Shown here: positions 7,595-10,490 of the stretch, piece by piece
How positions within the stretch are numbered: the first letter of the stretch is position 1
How the letters are laid out: every line of letters starts with the position of its first letter
From: Ferruginibacter sp.
Lineage (GTDB): Bacteria > Bacteroidota > Bacteroidia > Chitinophagales > Chitinophagaceae
NCBI GenBank assembly: GCA_025352435.1
Contig: JANXTN010000012.1
Location: forward strand, 1 to 10,490
Direction of reading: 5' to 3'
Length of the DNA: 10,490 bases
Notes under the pieces: generated by a model
Told to the model about the DNA's origin: nothing
The model's database searches: none
What the model saw: the letters and a program-made list of their open reading frames with translations, nothing else
Position numbers and translations under genes: made by a program

Positions 7595-7610
7595 TGGCAT
7601 AGAAATTGAA
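7595..7610 (+). promoter_or_regulatory. Candidate sigma-54 (RpoN) -24/-12 promoter for hsp20
   Basis: TGGCAT (7595-7600), five bases, then TTGAA (7606-7610) matches the sigma-54 pattern TGGCAY-N5-TTGCW with the correct spacing, but with A instead of C in the -12 GC. Predicted transcription starts near 7621, leaving a leader of about 35 bases before the ATG at 7656. No TAnnTTTG element is seen upstream of this gene, which makes the alternative sigma factor more plausible. Confidence 0.4.
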
Positions 7611-7655
7611 AATGTTTTAGTAATTATTTTTTAACCAATTTTAAAAATTACGATT

Positions 7656-8108
7656 ATGACAATGTTAAGAAAAAATGGAAACTACGTTAATCAGTTCCCA
7701 ACCTTTTTTGATGATTTCCTAAACAGAGATATTTTTAATTGGGGATCACAAAATTTTTCAAACACCAACTCCACCATTCCTGCGGTAAACATTAAAGAAA
7801 CAAACGATGAATATGTGGTAGAAGTAGCGGCACCGGGTATGACCAAAAAAGACTTTAGTGTACAACTGGTCGGCAATAACCTAACCATCACTTCACAAAA
7901 AGAAAATGAAGTAATGAACGATGAAAATGTAAAATACAGAAGCCGTGAATTTAGTTACCAATCATTTTTAAGAACATTTACTTTACAAAATGATGTTGTA
8001 GATACTGAGAACATTCAGGCAAAATATGAAGATGGGTTATTGCATTTTTTAATTCCTAAAAAAGAACATGCAAAACAAAAACAACCACGGTTAATTGAAA
8101 TAGCCTAA
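7656..8108 (+). CDS. Hsp20/alpha-crystallin small heat-shock protein
   Basis: The 150-residue protein has a short N-terminal arm (1-40; NQFPTFFDDFLNRDIF) and an alpha-crystallin domain (about 41-135). The domain includes PAVNIKETNDEYVVEVAAPGM, the beta strand NNLTITSQKE and the conserved AxxxxGxL motif (AKYEDGLL, 122-129). A C-terminal IxI motif (IEI, 147-149) docks on neighbouring subunits. All parts of a functional small heat-shock chaperone are present: an ATP-independent cytoplasmic holdase that forms oligomers and keeps unfolded proteins refoldable. The ATG at 7656 and a second ATG at 7662 are both possible starts; neither has a Shine-Dalgarno sequence. It is a single-gene unit with its own candidate sigma-54 promoter and a strong terminator downstream. 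Confidence 0.95.
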   Translation: MTMLRKNGNYVNQFPTFFDDFLNRDIFNWGSQNFSNTNSTIPAVNIKETNDEYVVEVAAPGMTKKDFSVQLVGNNLTITSQKENEVMNDENVKYRSREFSYQSFLRTFTLQNDVVDTENIQAKYEDGLLHFLIPKKEHAKQKQPRLIEIA

Positions 8109-8124
8109 TCAGTTTTTTAGTAAA

Positions 8125-8160
8125 TAAAAAAAGCCACCGAGTAAAATCGGTGGCTTTTTT
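8125..8160. terminator. Strong bidirectional rho-independent terminator between hsp20 and thiolase
   Basis: GCCACCGA (8133-8140) pairs perfectly with TCGGTGGC (8147-8154) around the 6-base loop GTAAAA. It is preceded by an A-run (8125-8132) and followed by six T (8155-8160). The A/T flanks extend the stem and provide a U-tract on either strand, so it can end both the hsp20 transcript and the convergent thiolase transcript. Confidence 0.95.
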
Positions 8161-8193
8161 CATCCCTATCCTGCGAAGGGTTTTAGGGGGGCT

Positions 8194-9372
8194 TTAATCT
8201 ATATTTTCTATAATCCCCGCAATCCCCTGTCCGCCGCCAATACAAGCCGTAACAATTCCATATTTTTTATTCAGACGCTTCATATCGTGTATCAACTGTA
8301 TAGACAATTTTGCTCCGCTGCAGCCCAATGGATGACCAAGTGCAATAGCGCCACCATTCACATTCACTATATCAGTATTCAAACCAAGTTCTCTTATGAC
8401 TGCTAATGATTGTGATGCAAACGCCTCATTCAATTCAAATAAATCAATATCGTTTAACGTCATTCCAGCTTGCTTCAACACTTTTGGTACTGCCTCTACC
8501 GGGCCAATCCCCATAATGCGTGGATGCACCCCTGCGCTTGCACAATTTACCAAACGAGCAATGGGTTTTAAGCCCAGTTCATTAACCATACGCTCACTCA
8601 TCACTAACACAAAAGCAGCACCATCACTCGTTTGCGATGAGTTGCCCGCAGTCACCGTTCCACCTGCAGCAAATGCAGGTTTTAGTTTCGCAAGTCCTTC
8701 CAAAGTTGTATCAGTTCGCACACCTTCATCGGTATCTACGATGTATGATTTTGTTTTTTTCTTACCTGCTTCATCCACATAAACCTGCTCAACATTTATT
8801 GGCAAAATGCCATTTTTAAAATAACCTTCTTTAATTGCGTTGGCGGCTTTCATGTGACTGTTATAGCTAAATGAATCCATATCTTCCCGGTTCACATTGT
8901 ACTCCGCAGCCACAGCTTCCGCCGTCAAACCCATGTTTAAATAATAGTCAGGCTCATCTTTTGCAATCGAATATGCAGGCACAGTTTTCCAGCCTGCTGT
9001 GGGTACCAAACTCATACTTTCCACACCACCAGCTATAAAACATTCTCCCATTCCACTTCGAATTTTGGCGGTTGCCATCGCAATACTTTCCAAGCCACTA
9101 GCGCAATATCTGTTTATGGTAATACCCGCTGCGGAAAAACCAACAGCCCTTGCAGCAATAATTCGCCCAACCTGTAACCCTTGCTCTGCCTCAGGTACAG
9201 CGTTTCCTACAATTACATCATCTACCCTTTTTGGGTCAAGTTGCGGCACACTCGCCAGCAATCCTTTTATCACATCAATAGCCAAATCATCAGGCCTTGT
9301 AAATCTAAAACCACCTTTTTTACTTTTTGTAACCGCAGTTCTGTAGCCTGCTACGATGTATGCTTCCTGCAT
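8194..9372 (-). CDS. Thiolase (acetyl-CoA C-acyltransferase, FadA/AtoB-like)
   Basis: The 392-residue length is standard for a cytoplasmic thiolase. Catalytic residues are all present: nucleophile Cys90 in NRYCASGLE, the NEAFA motif (315-319), His347 in GGAIALGHPLGCSGA and the second Cys377 in CIGGGQG. GGVESMS (115-121) is the usual core motif. The enzyme either cleaves 3-ketoacyl-CoA in beta-oxidation or condenses two acetyl-CoA; sequence alone does not separate these. No 3-hydroxyacyl-CoA dehydrogenase or acyl-CoA dehydrogenase gene is adjacent, so an operonic clue to beta-oxidation is missing. The gene appears to be transcribed alone and to end at the shared terminator. The ATG at 9372 aligns with the expected N-terminus (EAYIVAGYRTAV). 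The best promoter candidate lies about 260 bases upstream, implying a long leader. Confidence 0.95.
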   Translation of the reverse strand: MQEAYIVAGYRTAVTKSKKGGFRFTRPDDLAIDVIKGLLASVPQLDPKRVDDVIVGNAVPEAEQGLQVGRIIAARAVGFSAAGITINRYCASGLESIAMATAKIRSGMGECFIAGGVESMSLVPTAGWKTVPAYSIAKDEPDYYLNMGLTAEAVAAEYNVNREDMDSFSYNSHMKAANAIKEGYFKNGILPINVEQVYVDEAGKKKTKSYIVDTDEGVRTDTTLEGLAKLKPAFAAGGTVTAGNSSQTSDGAAFVLVMSERMVNELGLKPIARLVNCASAGVHPRIMGIGPVEAVPKVLKQAGMTLNDIDLFELNEAFASQSLAVIRELGLNTDIVNVNGGAIALGHPLGCSGAKLSIQLIHDMKRLNKKYGIVTACIGGGQGIAGIIENID

Positions 9373-9446
9373 AATTTTTTTATTTTAAAATATTATGTTG
9401 CTCGTTGTTTGGGTCTGTTATCTTAAAATCTCTATTCAACATTTGT

Positions 9447-9515
9447 CCGGGCTATCCGTTACAATCTTTTTTGCTAAAAGGCAGCAAAAGGATTCCCACT
9501 TCTATCCCGCAGCCC
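9447..9515. repeat. REP-like nested hairpin element
   Basis: An outer stem GGGCT (9449-9453) with AGCCC (9511-9515) encloses an inner stem TTTTTTGCT (9467-9475) with AGCAAAAGG (9483-9491; two G-T pairs), which AAT/ATT extends past a bulged C. The inner loop is AAAAGGC. From memory, Bacteroidota genomes carry many intergenic elements in which a CCGGGCTATCCG...GGAT...CTATCCC frame flanks a variable hairpin, and this fits that pattern; the match was not searched. If the minus-strand promoter at 9634 is used, the element would lie in the thiolase 5' leader. Confidence 0.55.
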
Positions 9516-9610
9516 ATCAGCTTTATTTCTTTCTTCAACTTTACTCTTTTCATACAGACTTGCATTTACAAAATCTGAAATCTTCAATCGCCCATCCAAA
9601 AGCAAAAATA

Positions 9611-9624
9611 GTTGTTTAAACAAC
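9611..9624. promoter_or_regulatory. Perfect 14-base palindrome, possible operator
   Basis: GTTGTTTAAACAAC is a perfect palindrome placed just downstream of the minus-strand -7 element (9634-9641), close to the predicted transcript start, and about 50 bases upstream of the pyrD -7 element. The position suits a repressor site for the thiolase promoter, but no regulator is known. Confidence 0.4.
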
Positions 9625-9633
9625 GTTCTACTC

Positions 9634-9663
9634 CAAAGATAGATTTTTAAAACAATTATCAAA
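9634..9663 (-). promoter_or_regulatory. Canonical Bacteroidota promoter, probably for thiolase
   Basis: The minus strand carries TTTG (9660-9663), 18 bases, then TATCTTTG (9634-9641), matching the -33 TTTG / -7 TAnnTTTG consensus. Transcription would begin near 9628 and reach the thiolase ATG at 9372 after about 255 bases, passing through the REP-like hairpin. A second weaker -7 match, TATTTTTG, is at 9603-9610. Confidence 0.6.
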
Positions 9664-9676
9664 AAAATGAAGGTTA

Positions 9677-9684
9677 TATATTTG
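9677..9684 (+). promoter_or_regulatory. -7 element immediately upstream of pyrD
   Basis: TATATTTG matches TAnnTTTG exactly and ends 8 bases before the pyrD ATG at 9693. Transcription would start only a few bases before, or at, the start codon, implying a leaderless or nearly leaderless mRNA. There is no good -33 element at the usual spacing. Confidence 0.45.
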
Positions 9685-9692
9685 TAACAATT

Positions 9693-10490
9693 ATGTACGC
9701 CATTCTCCGCAGTATTTTATTCCTATTCGATGCTGAAAAAGTGCATCATTTTTCAATGAATGGGCTCAGGTCTCTTTGTAAAATAAGGTTTATTAAAAAA
9801 TTAATAGCAAAACAATACAGTGGAATTGGGAATTTGGAATTTGGAAACCAATATTCATCACCACTAATTCCTAATTTCCGATTCCCAATTTTAGCCCTCC
9901 CCTTTAAAAACCCCGTTGGCCTTGCCGCAGGTTTCGATAAAAATGCAAAATATTTGAATGAGTTGGAAGCATTAGGCTTTGGCTTTGTAGAAATTGGAAC
10001 AGTTACGCCCTTACCTCAGGATGGAAATCCAAAGCAACGCCTTTTTAGACTTCCTAAAGACAAGGCACTTATTAACCGCATGGGTTTTAATAACGAAGGA
10101 GTTGAAGCAGTGGTACAGCGATTAAGATTATGGAAACAAAAAAATGATGAATTACAAATAGAGTTAATTATCGGTGGCAACATCGGTAAAAATAAGGTTA
10201 CACCAAACGAAAGTGCATGGAAAGATTATGAAATTTGCTTCAATGCATTACACGATTATGTAGATTATTTCGTGGTAAATGTGAGCAGCCCAAATACGCC
10301 GGGCTTGAGAGAATTGCAAGAAAAAGAACCGCTGAAAAAAATACTATCGCATCTTCAAAACCTCAATAAAAACTTTATACAACAAAAACCAATTCTTTTA
10401 AAAATAGCGCCTGATCTTACCCAACCTCAAATAGATGATGTTATAGACCTGGCGCAGGAAATAAATTTGGATGGCTTGGTTGTTGCAAAT
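9693..10490 (+). CDS. pyrD: Dihydroorotate dehydrogenase (quinone), class 2, 3' end cut by window edge
   Basis: The frame is open from the ATG at 9693 to the last base: 266 codons of an expected roughly 340-360. The N-terminus MYAILRSILFLFDAEKVHHFSM matches the membrane-associating helices of class 2 enzymes, which oxidise dihydroorotate to orotate on the inner membrane and pass electrons to quinone, the fourth step of pyrimidine synthesis. FMN/substrate motifs are intact: FKNPVGLAAGFDKN (71-84), EIGTVTP (100-106), INRMGFNN (127-134), GGNIGKNK (161-168), NVSSPNTPGLR (196-206, catalytic Ser199) and LLKIAPDL (235-242). Residues 44-67 are unusual: they are encoded by an inverted pair of 7-base repeat arrays and make the segment before FKNP about 15-20 residues longer than in the E. 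coli and flavobacterial proteins I recall. The frame stays open, so the gene is probably functional. Confidence 0.95.
   Translation, partial: MYAILRSILFLFDAEKVHHFSMNGLRSLCKIRFIKKLIAKQYSGIGNLEFGNQYSSPLIPNFRFPILALPFKNPVGLAAGFDKNAKYLNELEALGFGFVEIGTVTPLPQDGNPKQRLFRLPKDKALINRMGFNNEGVEAVVQRLRLWKQKNDELQIELIIGGNIGKNKVTPNESAWKDYEICFNALHDYVDYFVVNVSSPNTPGLRELQEKEPLKKILSHLQNLNKNFIQQKPILLKIAPDLTQPQIDDVIDLAQEINLDGLVVAN
9822..9892. repeat. Two-armed palindromic 7-base repeat inside pyrD
   Basis: The left arm is GGAATTG, GGAATTT, GGAATTT, GGAAACC (9822-9849). The right arm, read on the minus strand from 9892 to 9865, is AAAATTG, GGAATCG, GAAATTA, GGAATTA. The 28-base arms match at 19 of 28 positions in register and are separated by 15 bases. 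The outer part includes a perfect 10-base inverted repeat, AATTGGGAAT (9824-9833) and ATTCCCAATT (9881-9890). The element is in frame and encodes PyrD residues 44-67. Confidence 0.8.

Larger units (their letters stand above)
9373..9692. other. 320-base divergent intergenic region between thiolase and pyrD
   Basis: This gene-free stretch holds, left to right: a 12-base palindrome TATTTTAAAATA (9381-9392); a REP-like nested hairpin element (about 9447-9515); featureless T/C-rich sequence (about 9520-9600); a 14-base palindrome (9611-9624); a minus-strand promoter (9634-9663); and a plus-strand -7 element (9677-9684). The short open frames crossing it show no recognisable protein features and overlap these elements. 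Confidence 0.6.

Noticed and set aside
8161..8193. CCCT...AGGG mini-hairpin between the terminator and the thiolase stop
   Set aside because: Only four base pairs with no consistent context; likely chance.
9395..9662. Two short overlapping open frames (plus 9395-9619, minus 9474-9662) in the thiolase-pyrD spacer
   Set aside because: They show no recognisable domain and overlap the REP-like element, palindrome and promoter motifs; they are probably not coding.

Overview
The window looks like chromosomal DNA of a member of the Bacteroidota, most likely the Chitinophagaceae or a close relative. The base composition is A+T-rich. Genes lack Shine-Dalgarno sequences. Several intergenic regions carry the Bacteroidota -7 promoter motif TAnnTTTG. 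The protein set also fits: a TonB-dependent receptor with an N-terminal carboxypeptidase-regulatory-like domain, a DUF983 protein and a class 2 dihydroorotate dehydrogenase. Family assignments come from reading motifs by eye; no database search was run.

Layout: (1) 1-1038 (+), the C-terminal two thirds of a YifB/ComM-type AAA+ ATPase whose start lies outside the window. (2) 1072-2202 (-), an AI-2E/PerM-family membrane protein convergent with it. (3) 2388-4890 (+), a tight three-gene run: an ABC exporter half-transporter, a SemiSWEET sugar carrier and a DUF983 zinc-ribbon membrane protein, with gaps of 3 and 1 bases. (4) 5011-7416 (-), a TonB-dependent outer-membrane receptor; its start is placed 52 codons inside the longest reading frame. 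(5) 7656-8108 (+), an Hsp20 small heat-shock protein with a possible sigma-54 promoter, ended by a clear bidirectional terminator shared with (6). (6) 8194-9372 (-), a thiolase. (7) 9693-10490 (+), the 5' part of pyrD, running off the right edge. The genes are mostly ordinary housekeeping or envelope genes; apart from the three-gene run they do not form one pathway.

The unusual content is in the small repeats. Four sites contain short arrays with a strict 7-base period but different unit sequences: 1042-1076, 4890-4917, 4994-5007 and a two-armed inverted copy at 9822-9892. Three begin or end within a few bases of a stop codon. The fourth lies in frame inside the 5' part of pyrD and adds about 15-20 residues compared with the PyrD proteins I remember. 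Its unit is the one type here that reads through all frames on both strands without a stop. A separate REP-like nested hairpin element (about 9447-9515) lies between the divergent thiolase and pyrD genes, near a canonical minus-strand promoter and a perfect 14-base palindrome. No CRISPR array, insertion sequence, tRNA, rRNA or defence system was seen.
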